Assembly (NCBI RefSeq): GCF_003387165.1
Contig: NZ_QUMW01000010.1
Location: 205,783 to 269,782, forward strand
DNA: 64,000 bases
Direction: 5' to 3'
Source: Jeotgalicoccus halotolerans
GTDB lineage: Bacteria > Bacillota > Bacilli > Staphylococcales > Salinicoccaceae
Positions 16,324-26,300 of this stretch are shown here, piece after piece (positions within the stretch are counted from its first letter, which is position 1; each line of letters begins with the position of its first letter). The translations under genes and the position numbers were made by a program. Under the pieces are notes generated by a model that did not search any database, was not told the DNA's origin, and worked only from the letters and a program-made list of their open reading frames with translations.

Positions 16324-17283
16324 CTATGATAATTTTTGAATAGCTGTTTGAAAAAGCATATCTTCCCGATGACTCGGCAGCCAGCTTTTTTGTTTTTCAA
16401 GCTTTCTTAAAATTTTATCATTCCCAGTTTTAAAGTATTCATAAATATCACCAAACACAAAATAAACACTCATATTTACTTCATGAAATATCTCTGCTTC
16501 TTTCTCTGTGATTTGATGTCCATCTGCCGCTTTATAGAGTGTTTGAAATGCTCTAGCAAGCTTCTGGTTAAATTCTTCTGTATCGTAAAGTTCATTTTCG
16601 TATATCTTCGAAATACTATTTTTTTCGATATTTTTTTCAATCCATGCTAAATTACGAGAATAATTAGCTATAATATCACGGTTTTCATCAATTTCTTTCA
16701 AAATTCGCGCACTGCCCACTTCAGGATCATACATATAGTTCATGGAATCATAAAATTTTAGCTCATCTGTCTTGCCTCTCATTAAATTCCATATGCTTTT
16801 GCCATCTGCCGCTACTGGATTAAGACCTGTAACTATGCCGATAATTAAATTCATCCATATAGCAAAATTTAATATCGAATCTTCTATGTCAAAAATATAT
16901 TTTATCAGCAGAAGTATAGTAATTGCTATAAGATTAAATATGGCTCCGCCTAAGTTCAACCAGATAATATCATTTTTCGTAATGTGGCCGTTTTTAAGCG
17001 GTTTATATGCAAGCATCGCACCAAAACTGAAATATATCGGAATTTTTAAATACCATCTGCCATTCATATACATTCCAGGAAGTCCTGATATAATTGAAAT
17101 TTTCATACCTCTGCATTTAGCGAGGAAACAATGACCCAATTCATGAAATATGACGGTCAGCATCCAAACTGTTACTATCAGCATCAGATAGATTCCATTG
17201 AAATTCAGAAATATATGAGCAATTGGTGCTGCTATATAAAACAATACAAGTACTATTAAATTACTTTTAAAAAAGGGCATCAT
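16324..17283 (-). CDS. M50-family (site-2 protease-like) membrane metallopeptidase
   Basis: A 319-residue protein. The zinc motif HELGH is at residues 47-51 inside a hydrophobic segment, and a second motif LNPVAADGK at 154-162 supplies the third ligand (Asp160), as in site-2 proteases that cut transmembrane helices. Membrane segments lie at about 8-28, 30-55, 82-95, 105-130 and 135-155. The last 150 residues are soluble and helical (KEIDENRDIIANYSRNLAWI) with no recognised domain; PDZ is absent. The ATG follows AAAGGAATG. It lies 22 bases after the gene for a membrane-bound HTH regulator and is surely co-transcribed with it, which suggests it may process that regulator or a peptide; this is inference. 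Confidence 0.8.
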   Translation of the reverse strand: MMPFFKSNLIVLVLFYIAAPIAHIFLNFNGIYLMLIVTVWMLTVIFHELGHCFLAKCRGMKISIISGLPGMYMNGRWYLKIPIYFSFGAMLAYKPLKNGHITKNDIIWLNLGGAIFNLIAITILLLIKYIFDIEDSILNFAIWMNLIIGIVTGLNPVAADGKSIWNLMRGKTDELKFYDSMNYMYDPEVGSARILKEIDENRDIIANYSRNLAWIEKNIEKNSISKIYENELYDTEEFNQKLARAFQTLYKAADGHQITEKEAEIFHEVNMSVYFVFGDIYEYFKTGNDKILRKLEKQKSWLPSHREDMLFQTAIQKLS

Positions 17284-17305
17284 GATTCATTCCTTTAATT
17301 TCAAT

Positions 17306-17854
17306 TTAGGAGTAGAACATGATATAGCTTATAAACATAACAAGAATTAACAGTATCGGAAATAGAAGATATGTGATTACAATATCACTGAGCGATTTTT
17401 TCTGACGGATATTTTTACCATCGTAAAAATCAATTAATTGACGGTAAGTATGTATCCCTTGCTTATGTTTCATAATTTCCAGAGGTATAGACGCTATAAA
17501 AGCTGTGAAGTAAAGCACAATTGATGTAATCAACAGCGTTCTATTATCTTGAAGAATAGCAGGTACAAACAAGAAGATCGCTATAATGCTTGAAACCAGC
17601 ATAATATTAGACCATAATCTCCATTTTTTATAATGAGTTTGTTCCCGCAAATTTTTAATGTCCCCTTTAATTAATTCATCTATTGAAACATTAAACAGCA
17701 CACTGAGCATCATTAAGTTTTGTACATCAGGATAACTTCTGTTGTTCTCCCAATTAGATATTGTTTGACGTGAAACAAAAATTTTTTCAGCCAGCTGTTC
17801 TTGCGAGTGCCCATCACGCTTTCTGTATTTCTTAATTTGTTTGCTAAGCTCCAT
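17306..17854 (-). CDS. XRE-family HTH regulator fused to membrane segments
   Basis: A 182-residue protein. Residues 5-60 are a Cro/C1-type helix-turn-helix (SQEQLAEKIFVSRQTISNWE, then YPDVQNLMMLSVLFNVSIDELI). After a charged linker (about 64-80) come three hydrophobic stretches: about 80-105, 106-128 and 158-182. The regulator is therefore held at the membrane. Such XRE-TM proteins are common in Firmicutes and control small neighbouring operons. The ATG follows CAGGAGCAG. It is first in a two-gene operon with the M50 protease and is divergent from the IsaB-like gene, with a 238-base spacer holding a dispersed palindrome. Confidence 0.85.
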   Translation of the reverse strand: MELSKQIKKYRKRDGHSQEQLAEKIFVSRQTISNWENNRSYPDVQNLMMLSVLFNVSIDELIKGDIKNLREQTHYKKWRLWSNIMLVSSIIAIFLFVPAILQDNRTLLITSIVLYFTAFIASIPLEIMKHKQGIHTYRQLIDFYDGKNIRQKKSLSDIVITYLLFPILLILVMFISYIMFYS

Positions 17855-17973
17855 ATGAACTGCTCCTGTATTAAAAGTAATTAATTCACTCTTATATTAA
17901 CACCAATAATCTTTTACATCCCTATTTTATACTGTCTAAATGCTTTTACATGCTATGATGAAGTCATTGAACT

Positions 17974-18009
17974 GCATAGCATTATAAAATAACGCTATGC
18001 GTTACTCCT
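17974..18009. repeat. Dispersed palindromic element, copy 2
   Basis: GCATAGCATTA and TAACGCTATGC form an 11-bp stem (one mismatch) around TAAAA, and the right arm itself forms the palindrome TAACGCTATGCGTTACTCCT, identical over 20 bases to 1555-1574. It lies between the XRE regulator gene and the IsaB-like gene. Confidence 0.75.
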
Positions 18010-18092
18010 TAGTTTTTGGACATCAATTGCAGTTCAAAAGAAATTATGCAACAATTGAAACTTAGCAAACAACCTTTAGGAGATGATTCCAA

Positions 18093-18656
18093 ATGAACAT
18101 GCACAAGTTAGTGAAGGTGCTGGCATCAGCGGGAATTGCAGCTACTGTCGTTACAAGCACACAGATTGCAGACAGCAATGACGGCATGAATACAGTCGAA
18201 GCAGCAGAATCTAAAAGTTCAAATTATAAATATGAAGGCGATACAGGATATGGAGATGGAAATTTCCTTCTCAATGATGCTCTTATTAAAACATTGGAAG
18301 AAGATGGTGATTTAGCATTCAATGGTCATACTATCGAGGCTTCAGAGGCTGATTATGAAAAGCGTGCCGATACAGAGTATGAAACTACAAAAGAACATGA
18401 TCAGAAATTCACCTTATATGACGGAACAGCAACTAAAGTTGTTTTCCCGATTCAAGAAGAAATGCTATCAATTGATGAAGTAACGGAAGCTTACGGAGAC
18501 GATTACGAAATTGAAGAAAGCAAAAAAGGAAAATTCGAAACATATGTATTTAAACTCGGCGATCAGAAAAAGAATACCGATAAAAATATAATAGCATTTA
18601 AAGTAGAGGACAGCTATGTAACACAAGTTACAATTGGTTACAGCAAATCTTACTAA
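18093..18656 (+). CDS. IsaB-like secreted antigen
   Basis: A 187-residue exported protein. Residues 1-38 form a signal peptide (KLVKVLASAGIAATVV, then a VEAAES cleavage region). The mature part follows the immunodominant staphylococcal antigen B pattern: YKYEGDTGYGDGNFLLNDA, DLAFNGHTIEAS, KEHDQKFTLYDG, IDEVTEAYGDDYE and a last strand VTQVTIGYSKSY. IsaB in S. aureus is a surface-associated and secreted protein reported to bind nucleic acids and influence host responses; whether this divergent copy does so is not known. The ATG follows TTAGGAGATG. It is a single gene with its own terminator, divergent from the XRE/M50 operon. Confidence 0.8.
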   Translation: MNMHKLVKVLASAGIAATVVTSTQIADSNDGMNTVEAAESKSSNYKYEGDTGYGDGNFLLNDALIKTLEEDGDLAFNGHTIEASEADYEKRADTEYETTKEHDQKFTLYDGTATKVVFPIQEEMLSIDEVTEAYGDDYEIEESKKGKFETYVFKLGDQKKNTDKNIIAFKVEDSYVTQVTIGYSKSY

Positions 18657-18660
18657 AGAC

Positions 18661-18694
18661 AAAAGGAAGACAAAATTATTTGTCTTCCTTTTTT
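18661..18694. terminator. Bidirectional terminator after the IsaB-like gene
   Basis: AAAAGGAAGACAAA pairs perfectly with TTTGTCTTCCTTTT around ATTA, with T-run following; the EamA gene converges on it. Confidence 0.85.
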
Positions 18695-19580
18695 AATTTT
18701 CTGCAATTTGCACAGTACGCGGTTTTCTTGCTGTCATAATCAGCACACCGATTCCAAGCAGGACGAGTATCAGACCGAACCATGATGTACTGCTCATATA
18801 TTCTCCGAGAAAGAAAACACCAAGTAAAGTAGCTGTGAGCGGTTCTCCGAGTGACAGTGTTACAGCTGTGGAAGAGGAGACATTAAACAAGCCGATCGCA
18901 AATAGATAATAGGCAAGGCCGGTTGCTACAACTCCCAGATGGAGGCCGGCTATGATTCCTTCCCGGCTGAAAATCCAAGACATATCGAATACGAAAAGAA
19001 AAGGCGACAGCAGCAGTCCGCTCAAAGTAAATACGACAGCTACTGATGGCAGGGGCGACATCTTCTCGACCACGCTTTTATTAACGATTGTATAGCAGGC
19101 AAAAGAAAGTCCCGCTCCAAGTGCTAACAGTATTCCAAACGGGTCTGCCTGCACCGATCCCTGATTTGAAAACAGCAAAATAACCCCTGCTATTGAAAGC
19201 GCAGTCGATACCCACCACACAGCTGCAGGTTTTTTTCTCAGAAACAGCATTTCTATAATTCCTGCCAGCATCGGTGCGCTGCCAATCGCAACAACCGTGC
19301 CGATTGCCACACCGGTAATGGCTACCGCAGAAAAGAATAAAGGCTGATAAATACCAATACATACGGATGCGATAAGTGTTGGTTTTAACGGCAGATTTTT
19401 CAAATTTAGTTTACCTGCTGCCAGCACGACTATGAGTAAAAATAAACCGCCGATAAAAAGCCTGGTAGCACCAATCGCTACCGGGTGGGCAGAAGCCGGC
19501 GCCAGTGCCTGGACTGTTCCCGTTGTTCCCCAAAGCACTGCAGCTAAAAGAATTAAAAGTGGAGCAATTTGCTGTTTCAA
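18693..19580 (-). CDS. EamA/DMT-family transporter
   Basis: A 295-residue protein with ten membrane helices in two EamA repeats (helices from LLILLAAVLWGTTGTVQALA and from LALGAGLSFACYTIVNKSVV). GTTG in the first helix and SLGEPLTATLLGVFFLGE in the second repeat are typical. Members export metabolites or drugs; the substrate cannot be predicted here. The ATG follows a GAGGTGAT site. The AraC-type regulator gene lies 83 bases upstream on the same strand, so that protein probably controls it. Confidence 0.9.
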   Translation of the reverse strand: MKQQIAPLLILLAAVLWGTTGTVQALAPASAHPVAIGATRLFIGGLFLLIVVLAAGKLNLKNLPLKPTLIASVCIGIYQPLFFSAVAITGVAIGTVVAIGSAPMLAGIIEMLFLRKKPAAVWWVSTALSIAGVILLFSNQGSVQADPFGILLALGAGLSFACYTIVNKSVVEKMSPLPSVAVVFTLSGLLLSPFLFVFDMSWIFSREGIIAGLHLGVVATGLAYYLFAIGLFNVSSSTAVTLSLGEPLTATLLGVFFLGEYMSSTSWFGLILVLLGIGVLIMTARKPRTVQIAEN

Positions 19581-19663
19581 ATAAAATCACCTCAGTATAA
19601 AGTATGTTACAAATATTTTATACAATTGTACGAGGTTTTACTTTACTGCCTGCAACATGTTAT

Positions 19664-20362
19664 TTACCATTTTTTAAGCTCTCTGAATATATGCGGCGTG
19701 ACCCCGGTATTTTTCACAAACCAGCGGGTAAATGAAGATATATTCTCAAAATCCATCTCTCCGGCTATTCTTGTAACCGACCAGTCTGTCACCGTCAGCA
19801 TATATTCGGCTTCTTCCCGGCGAAGCTTATTTATATATTCTTTTACGCTTTTACCGGTTTGCTTTTTAAACCATTTTGAATAATATGACGGATGATAGTT
19901 TTCTATTTGAGCGAGTGTTTCAAGATTCAGCTGCTGTCTAAAATTTTTATTAATATATTCAATTGAAGGAGGTGTTGCTGTTCTAATTTTATTTGCAATA
20001 TAGTTCGTTAAATTACCAAGTGCTGCAGGATTCTCGGCATTCTTAACTTCTTCCATCAGAAGATACTTAACAGCAGACCAGCTTTCATCCATATTTTCAT
20101 ACATATCACCAGTCTTTTCCGGGAGCATACGCTCTGGAATATCCAAGACCAGGAACTCATTACGTTCAACTGAATGGAATACATGATCTGTGTATGGGGC
20201 GAGGTAGAAACAATTCTCCGGAGTCAGCTTGATTTTGTGATTATCTGTTTTTAAATCCATAGAGCCGTGCAGCGGGAACAAAAATTGTCCATGTGTGTGA
20301 TGGTGAGATGTGACAACTTCATTATAGATTCTTTTTTCGCATACAATAGCAGTACTCATCAT
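19664..20362 (-). CDS. AraC-family transcriptional regulator
   Basis: About 232 residues: an N-terminal cupin-like sensing half (SHHHTHGQFLFPLHGSMDL, then CFYLAPYTDHVFHSV) and a C-terminal double helix-turn-helix (LAQIENYHPSYYSKWFKKQ and VTRIAGEMDFENISSFTRWF). The second HTH ends NTGVTPHIFREL, typical of AraC proteins. The start is ATG at 20362 or 20359 behind AAGGAGG; an in-frame upstream start at 20395 has no site. Its location directly upstream of the EamA exporter gene suggests it regulates export of its own ligand. Confidence 0.88.
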   Translation of the reverse strand: MMSTAIVCEKRIYNEVVTSHHHTHGQFLFPLHGSMDLKTDNHKIKLTPENCFYLAPYTDHVFHSVERNEFLVLDIPERMLPEKTGDMYENMDESWSAVKYLLMEEVKNAENPAALGNLTNYIANKIRTATPPSIEYINKNFRQQLNLETLAQIENYHPSYYSKWFKKQTGKSVKEYINKLRREEAEYMLTVTDWSVTRIAGEMDFENISSFTRWFVKNTGVTPHIFRELKKW

Positions 20363-20500
20363 TAAAGCCTCCTTCAAAAAATATAATTCTTTCAATCATC
20401 AAATCATATATCCAGTAAAAATACTATTTTTTCTACTTTTTTGAAAAAATTAAAAGATCCTGGAGCAGATGCTTCCAAGATCTCTTAATTTCACTTTAAA

Positions 20501-21253
20501 TTATCGAATTTGTATTGAACCGCCATCAGCCATTAATGTCTGACCGGTCATATAGTTAGAATCTTCCGATGCCAGGAATACAGCGATTGGACCTATATCT
20601 TTTTCGGGGTCTCCCCATCTCTTCATCGGTACCTTTGAAACAATCGCTTCGAATGTTTCAGGGTGTTCTTTCGACCACGCCTCAACGCCTGGTGTCATTG
20701 CGATAGGGCTGATAATATTCACATTAATACCATATTCTCCCCATTCGTTTGCTGCAACTTTCGAGATTGCGCGAATAGCTTCTTTTGCAGCAGCATATGC
20801 TGTTTGTGTTTTCTGGCCTTCCAGTCCTGCACCTGAAGCAAAGTTTATTACGCTTCCTTTTGACTCTTTAAGGTATGGAAAAGCACTCTGCATCAGGTAG
20901 AAGGTCGGATAAAATCCAGTATTAAATGAAAAGTCCATATCTTCCTGTGTCATGTCTTCAAAATTCACTTGTCTTGATGTGTGTGCATTGTTTACAAGCA
21001 CATCGAGTTTACCATATTTTTCCACAACAGTATCGACAATTTCATGCAGCCTTTCACGTTCTGTTAAATTTGCTTTGATAAATATTGAATCCGGCGATAC
21101 TTCCTGCAGTTCTGCTGCCACCGCGTTACCTTCTTCTTCATTTAAGTCGACAATGGCAACTCTGGCTCCTTCTTTTGCCATTGCTCTTGCCATGCCGCTC
21201 CCTATACCGCCGGCACCACCTGTAATAATGACTGCTTTATCTTTTAATCTCAT
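20501..21253 (-). CDS. SDR-family oxidoreductase (second gene of SDR pair)
   Basis: A 250-residue short-chain dehydrogenase with a complete motif set: TGGAGGIGSGMA cofactor loop, NNAHTS (variant of NNAG), catalytic Ser in NFASGAG, Tyr-x-x-x-Lys in YAAAKEAIR, and SPIAMTPGVEAW. The NNAH form differs from the usual NNAG. It ends MTGQTLMADGGSIQIR, as in FabG-like dehydrogenases. It lies 28 bases after the other SDR gene (21282-22016), so they form one operon divergent from a TetR gene. The substrates are unknown. Confidence 0.88.
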   Translation of the reverse strand: MRLKDKAVIITGGAGGIGSGMARAMAKEGARVAIVDLNEEEGNAVAAELQEVSPDSIFIKANLTERERLHEIVDTVVEKYGKLDVLVNNAHTSRQVNFEDMTQEDMDFSFNTGFYPTFYLMQSAFPYLKESKGSVINFASGAGLEGQKTQTAYAAAKEAIRAISKVAANEWGEYGINVNIISPIAMTPGVEAWSKEHPETFEAIVSKVPMKRWGDPEKDIGPIAVFLASEDSNYMTGQTLMADGGSIQIR

Positions 21254-21281
21254 ACTCTTCCTCCAAATTGTTAAAATTTAA

Positions 21282-22016
21282 TTACATTGCTGTTAAGCCG
21301 CCGTCAATAATGAATTCCGATCCTGTAGAGTAGCTCGACTCACTTGATGCAAGGAAAATCACCATATTTGTTACTTCTTCCGACTGAGCCATACGGCGCA
21401 TCGGAATTTGTTTTGCAAATTCTTTTATCTGTTCTACTGCATCGCCTTCAGTAACCATCGGTGTTTCAATCACACCGGGATGTACTGAATTCACTCTGAT
21501 ACCAAAGTGACCAACTTGCAATGCCACAGCTTTTGTCATCCCTCTGACAGCAAATTTAGAGTCTGTATAGCCTACTGCACCGCCGACAATACCGTTCATC
21601 GATGAAATATTCACGATTGAACCGCCTTCAGCTTTTTGCATTGAAGGCAGTACCGCTTTAATTCCAAGAAATACAGATACCTGATTAATATCGATAATTT
21701 TTTTATAGTCATCAACTGACATATCAAAAATACTCTTGCTCATACTGATTCCTGCATTATTTACCAGTACGTTAACCGGTCCGAAAGCTGCTTCTGCTGT
21801 CTCAATAACTTCCTGCCATCCCGCTTCATCAGTTACATCGTGTTTTACAAATAAGGTATTATCACCGAGCTCCGAAGCCAGTTTCTCTCCAACTTCTTCG
21901 TTTATATCAGTAAATACGACTTTAGCGCCTTCTTCAACGAAACGACGTACATGTGCTGCCCCCATACCTCTGGCTCCGCCTGTAATAATTGCAACTTTGC
22001 CTGATAATCTTTCCAT
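21282..22016 (-). CDS. SDR-family oxidoreductase (3-alpha/20-beta-hydroxysteroid dehydrogenase type)
   Basis: A 244-residue short-chain dehydrogenase: TGGARGMGAAHVRRF cofactor loop, NNAGIS, catalytic Ser in NISSMNG, Tyr-x-x-x-Lys as YTDSKFAVRGMTKAVA, then HPGVIETPMV and the C-terminal STGSEFIIDGG. This GARGMGAAH form is common in cyclohexanol and hydroxysteroid dehydrogenase-like proteins, but the substrate is not predictable. The ATG at 22016 lies behind ATGGAGG. It is the first gene of the SDR pair, which probably responds to the TetR protein encoded on the other strand 117 bases away. Confidence 0.88.
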   Translation of the reverse strand: MERLSGKVAIITGGARGMGAAHVRRFVEEGAKVVFTDINEEVGEKLASELGDNTLFVKHDVTDEAGWQEVIETAEAAFGPVNVLVNNAGISMSKSIFDMSVDDYKKIIDINQVSVFLGIKAVLPSMQKAEGGSIVNISSMNGIVGGAVGYTDSKFAVRGMTKAVALQVGHFGIRVNSVHPGVIETPMVTEGDAVEQIKEFAKQIPMRRMAQSEEVTNMVIFLASSESSYSTGSEFIIDGGLTAM

Positions 22017-22132
22017 ATTGATTGCCTCCATATATTGATAGTCTGACTCTCAATATTATTATAACGCTAATTTATCTGATAGGCTAATATTTAGACATGT
22101 ATTATAATAACTAAGTGAAAGGGGAAATTTCT

Positions 22133-22765
22133 ATGTCAAAACTGCTGGAAAATAAAGAGCGACGTACACAGGCAATCATCGATGCTGCCGAAAAAATGCT
22201 GACTGAAAGCACATGGGACAATGTGCAGATGCAGGATATTGCAAATGAGGCGGGAGTTGGGGTCGCAACGCTTTTCAGATACTTCCCGAAAAAGCAGATG
22301 CTTATTATCGCAGTTGCCAGTCAGATATTATCAGAAGAGCTCGATTTCTATCGCAGCGTCAATCTCATGGATGCAGCAGGCATTCGGAAAGTCGAGGCAA
22401 TTTTCACCAGAGTCAACAGACTGGGAAATCCGGACGCATTGAAAAAATCAAAGTTTATTGATATATTTGAATCAAATATTGGCGAGCTTGATAACTTTGT
22501 AATAGAAGCTGAAGAATACTTTAAGATTCGCAATAATATCTCTGATATTGTCAGCCGGATAGTAAACGACGGCCAAGCTGATAAAACACTGCCCTCAGGT
22601 GCAGATGTCACAGATGAAATTATGACTATGATTAATAACTACAGTCTTTTCGCCCGGAAGCTTGCACTGATGAAGGATATTATGACATTGGAAAAGGAAC
22701 CAGGCACAGAAGTTCAATTAAAAATTATGCGTGACATGTATATGGAACGCTTGAGAAGCTTTTAA
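22133..22765 (+). CDS. TetR/AcrR-family transcriptional regulator
   Basis: A 210-residue repressor. The HTH is at residues about 10-55: RTQAIIDAAEKMLTE, MQDIANEAGVGVATLFRYF. The C-terminal ligand domain is helical and not assignable to a known ligand. The ATG follows AAAGGGGAA. It is divergent from the two SDR genes, so it most likely represses them and itself in response to their substrate. The intergenic DNA (22032-22132) is AT-rich with TATTATAATAAC elements; I see no single clear palindrome. Confidence 0.88.
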   Translation: MSKLLENKERRTQAIIDAAEKMLTESTWDNVQMQDIANEAGVGVATLFRYFPKKQMLIIAVASQILSEELDFYRSVNLMDAAGIRKVEAIFTRVNRLGNPDALKKSKFIDIFESNIGELDNFVIEAEEYFKIRNNISDIVSRIVNDGQADKTLPSGADVTDEIMTMINNYSLFARKLALMKDIMTLEKEPGTEVQLKIMRDMYMERLRSF

Positions 22766-22820
22766 AGCTGTTATTTTTTACTTTCAAGCGGGTATATAAA
22801 TTAAAAAGGCGGGATAATCA

Positions 22821-23297
22821 ATGAACAGTATTTATAATATAGAAGTTGAAAATAAAGACCACAGCACTTATAGGCTTGAGAAGTATAAAGATTATGTAAT
22901 AGTTATTGTTAATACGGCGACAAAATGCGGTTTAAGCGGACAGTTTGATGGTCTTGAGAAGCTGTATCAGCAATATAAAGACCAGAAGTTTATCATTCTC
23001 GGTTTCCCATGTAACCAGTTCGCCAATCAGGAGCCGGGCAGCGGGGAAGAGGCTGCTGAGGCTTGTAAAATCAATTACGGTGTTACTTTTCCTATTCATG
23101 AAAAAATTAATGTTAATGGCGAGAATGAACATCCGCTGTACACTCATTTAAAAGAACAGAAAAGCGGTTTGTTCGGCAGTAAAATTAAATGGAACTTCAC
23201 TAAATTTTTGATAGACAGAAATGGTGAAGTCGTAAAAAGATTTGGTCCTAAGGACGAACCAGAAAAGATGAACAGCTTTATACAGGAACTGCTGTAA
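22821..23297 (+). CDS. Glutathione peroxidase family (thiol peroxidase)
   Basis: A 158-residue cytosolic peroxidase. Motifs: NTATKCGLSGQ with the peroxidatic Cys, LGFPCNQFANQEPG with the second Cys, and KWNFTKFLIDRNGEVVKRF with the catalytic Trp-Asn. In Firmicutes such enzymes use thioredoxin or bacillithiol rather than glutathione, which is an inference for this one. The ATG follows AAAGGCGGG. A bidirectional terminator separates it from the convergent RND pump gene. Confidence 0.93.
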   Translation: MNSIYNIEVENKDHSTYRLEKYKDYVIVIVNTATKCGLSGQFDGLEKLYQQYKDQKFIILGFPCNQFANQEPGSGEEAAEACKINYGVTFPIHEKINVNGENEHPLYTHLKEQKSGLFGSKIKWNFTKFLIDRNGEVVKRFGPKDEPEKMNSFIQELL

Positions 23298-23304
23298 TAA
23301 TATA

Positions 23305-23341
23305 AAAATGCCTCTCCGGAATAATTCCGGAGAGGCATTTT
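23305..23341. terminator. Bidirectional terminator
   Basis: AAAATGCCTCTCCGGAA and its exact complement (17 bp) around ATAA-type loop, flanked by A and T runs. Confidence 0.9.
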
Positions 23342-23348
23342 TCATTTA

Positions 23349-26300
23349 CTATTTTCTGTTGTTATAATCTTTCATTTGATCAATCAATCTTTGCATCTCG
23401 TCGATGTAGCTGCGTTCTTGTTCTTCTTCATCAACTTCATCAATACTCATCTGTTCCGCCTGTTCTTCCCGGCGTTTGTTTTCATCAATTTCTTTTTGCG
23501 TAATCACTTCACCTTCCGGTGTCATGTACTTCTTATGCATATTGCGCGTTTCTTTATCGATATAGCTGTAGAATATCGGAATAACGAAAAGTGTAAAGAA
23601 TGTACTGCTGACGAGACCGCCTATAACTACAGTCCCCATAGGTGCAATCATCTCTCCGCCTTCACCGAGACCGATTGCCAGCGGCAGCATCCCAAGCGCT
23701 GTCGTAAGTGCTGTAATAACAATTGGACGGAAACGGTGCTGGACACTGAGTTCAAGAGCTTCGATTGTCGGTATTCCTTTTTCTTTCTGCTGGTTCGTAT
23801 AGTCAACAAGCAGTATGGAGTTGTTGACCACTATACCGAGGAGCATAATGATACCGACGAATGATATTACACTTAAAGGATTGTCGGTAATGACCAGCGC
23901 AGCCATAACACCGACAATGCTGAGCGGCATTGCCATAATAACGATAAATGGATGTCTGAATGATTCAAACTGTGCAACCATTACAAGGTAGATAAATGCT
24001 ACGCCTAATCCTATTGCGAGTGCCAGCTGAGGAATAGCATCACCAAGCATTTCAAGGTCTCCGCCGACCGAATAGTGAGTATCTTCACTGAAGTCTGCTC
24101 CCTCAATTATGTCTTCAACATGTGTACCTGCTTGATTAAGAGACATATTCGAAGAGTAAGTAACCGTTAATTCACTTGTTTCTTCCTGACTGTCCCGTGT
24201 TATCAGCGGCAGCATTTCAGCTTCTTCAAGTTCAGCAACTTCACTGATTGCAATATAGTCCCCTTCTGCATTTGGAATCTCGATAGATTCAAAGTTTGAA
24301 ACATTGTCGAGATACTCATCCGGATATTTTACATTGATTGAGAGATAGTCATTGTTTGCTTCAACAGTAGACGCTTCTACTCCATTTGAAGCTTGATATA
24401 ATGCCTGACCGATTTGTGCAGGCTGCAGACCATTTTCACGTGCTGCATCTCTATCAACTCTGATCTGCATTTCTTCGACCATATCTTCACGGCTTGAAGC
24501 GACATTTTCAATCTCATCGTCTGCTTCCAGTTCGTCAATAATAATCGATTCGGATTCTTTAAGACGGTTAGCGTTATCATCAGAAATTCTCAGCATCAGC
24601 GTGTTCGGCTCCGAACTCATCCCCGACTGGGACATTGGAATCACATTGATTTCCGCCGACTCATCAAGTGCTGCAATGTCATCTTCAATGTTGTTTATAA
24701 ATTCATTTGTTGTAACACTGCGGTCATCCTGATCCACTAGTGTAGCTGTAATACTCGCTTTGTTTGTTTCTTCCGACATGGACATCATCGGCTGAAGTGA
24801 ACCGACGTTGCTTAAGTACATTTCTATTTCAGAATAATCTTCAAGCTGTTGCTCAATACTTTGAACTGTTTCAAAAGTATCGTCATAAATCGTGCCCTGT
24901 TCTTTTTCTATTTCAATTGTAATGGCACCTTCATCGCTTTCAGGCATTAAAGTCATACCCTGATTGATTATACCTATAATACCTGCTGCCATAAGTAATA
25001 AAGTGATAATTATTACCAGAAAGCGGTGCTGCAAAGTCCAGCGGGTAAATCTTTTGAGTGCCTTCATGTAAGGTCTTTCACTGCGCGCTTTTTCAATATT
25101 TTCTTCCGGCGCTTCTAAAATCCGGCTCGAAATCATCGGTACCACAGTTAAAGCGACAAACAATGAAGCAAATAAACTGAATACCACTGTAATTGCGAGC
25201 GGTGTAAACAGCTGCCCGACTAAGCCGCTGACAAAGACGACCGGTGAGAATACAGCTGCAGTCGTCAGTGTTGAAGCAATAATCGCCGATGCCACTTCTT
25301 TAGTGCCGTCGCTTGCTGCTTTTTTGGAATCTTTCCCCATGGACAAGTGGCGGTATATATTTTCTATTACAACGACCGAATTATCAACCAGCATCCCGAT
25401 ACCGAGCGCAAGACCACCGAGTGTCATTAAGTTAATGCTGATATTTGTAAAGAATAACAAAGCAAATGTAGTAATTACCGAGAAAGGAATCGACAGACCG
25501 ATAATTAATGGCGCTTTAAGATTTCGAAGGAAAGCAAACAGTATTACCATTGCCAGTACGGCACCGCTGATCAGCGATGTATATACACTGTTTATCGCAA
25601 GATCGATATATTCACCTTCATCATATAATGTCTCGACTGTTAAGTTGCTGAATTCTTCTTCATCCAGCTTTTCATCGAGTACGTTATTGAACTCGGTGTT
25701 TACGGTTGATGCATTAGCATCGGAAGCCAGCATAACATCGATAGAGAGTGCATTATCCTGGTTCAGTCTCGTAATTGAATTACTTTCCTGTTCTTCAATT
25801 GATACATCAGCAATATCATCGAGTGTCAAGGTTTCGCCGTCAGGCAGATCAGCAATCACCAATTCGCGCAGTGTTTCAATACCGTCGATATTGCTTACTG
25901 TACGTGTAGAAATCGCTGTGCGGCTTTCTGTATCAACTATAGTTGCGTTTGGAATTGATATATTATTGGCTTCAATCAAGTCCGCAACATCACTCTGGCT
26001 CATATTGATTTCCGATAAAGCATCGACATCAAGATTAACTTGAATTTCTTCGGTTACTGAACCATTTTGTGAAATCGAAGCGACACCTTCTATATTTTCA
26101 AGTTCAGTGATTAAATCATCAACTTGACCTTGATATTCTGAGACGTTTTCACCGCTTGATGTGACAGCCATCTGAATACTCGGCATCATCGAAATATCAA
26201 ATTTAAGGAAAGATGGGTCTCCGGCCTGATCAGGCAGCTGAACACTTTCGAGCGCTCTTGTAATATCACTTTCTACTTCATCAATTGTCATATCATAACC

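Noticed and set aside
16324..17854. Reading the M50/XRE pair as a bacteriocin immunity operon
   Set aside because: No bacteriocin precursor or ABC transporter accompanies it, and HELGH plus NPxxxDG fit a site-2 protease better than an abortive-infection (CAAX-type) immunity protein.
23376..23864. Open frame of 162 codons opposite the 3' end of the RND gene
   Set aside because: It is a His/Asn/Phe-rich shadow of the coding strand with no ribosome site.
25303..26043. Open frame of 246 codons antisense to the RND pump gene
   Set aside because: Its codon use is poor (Ser-rich), no ribosome site or family match, and it sits fully inside a well-supported gene.
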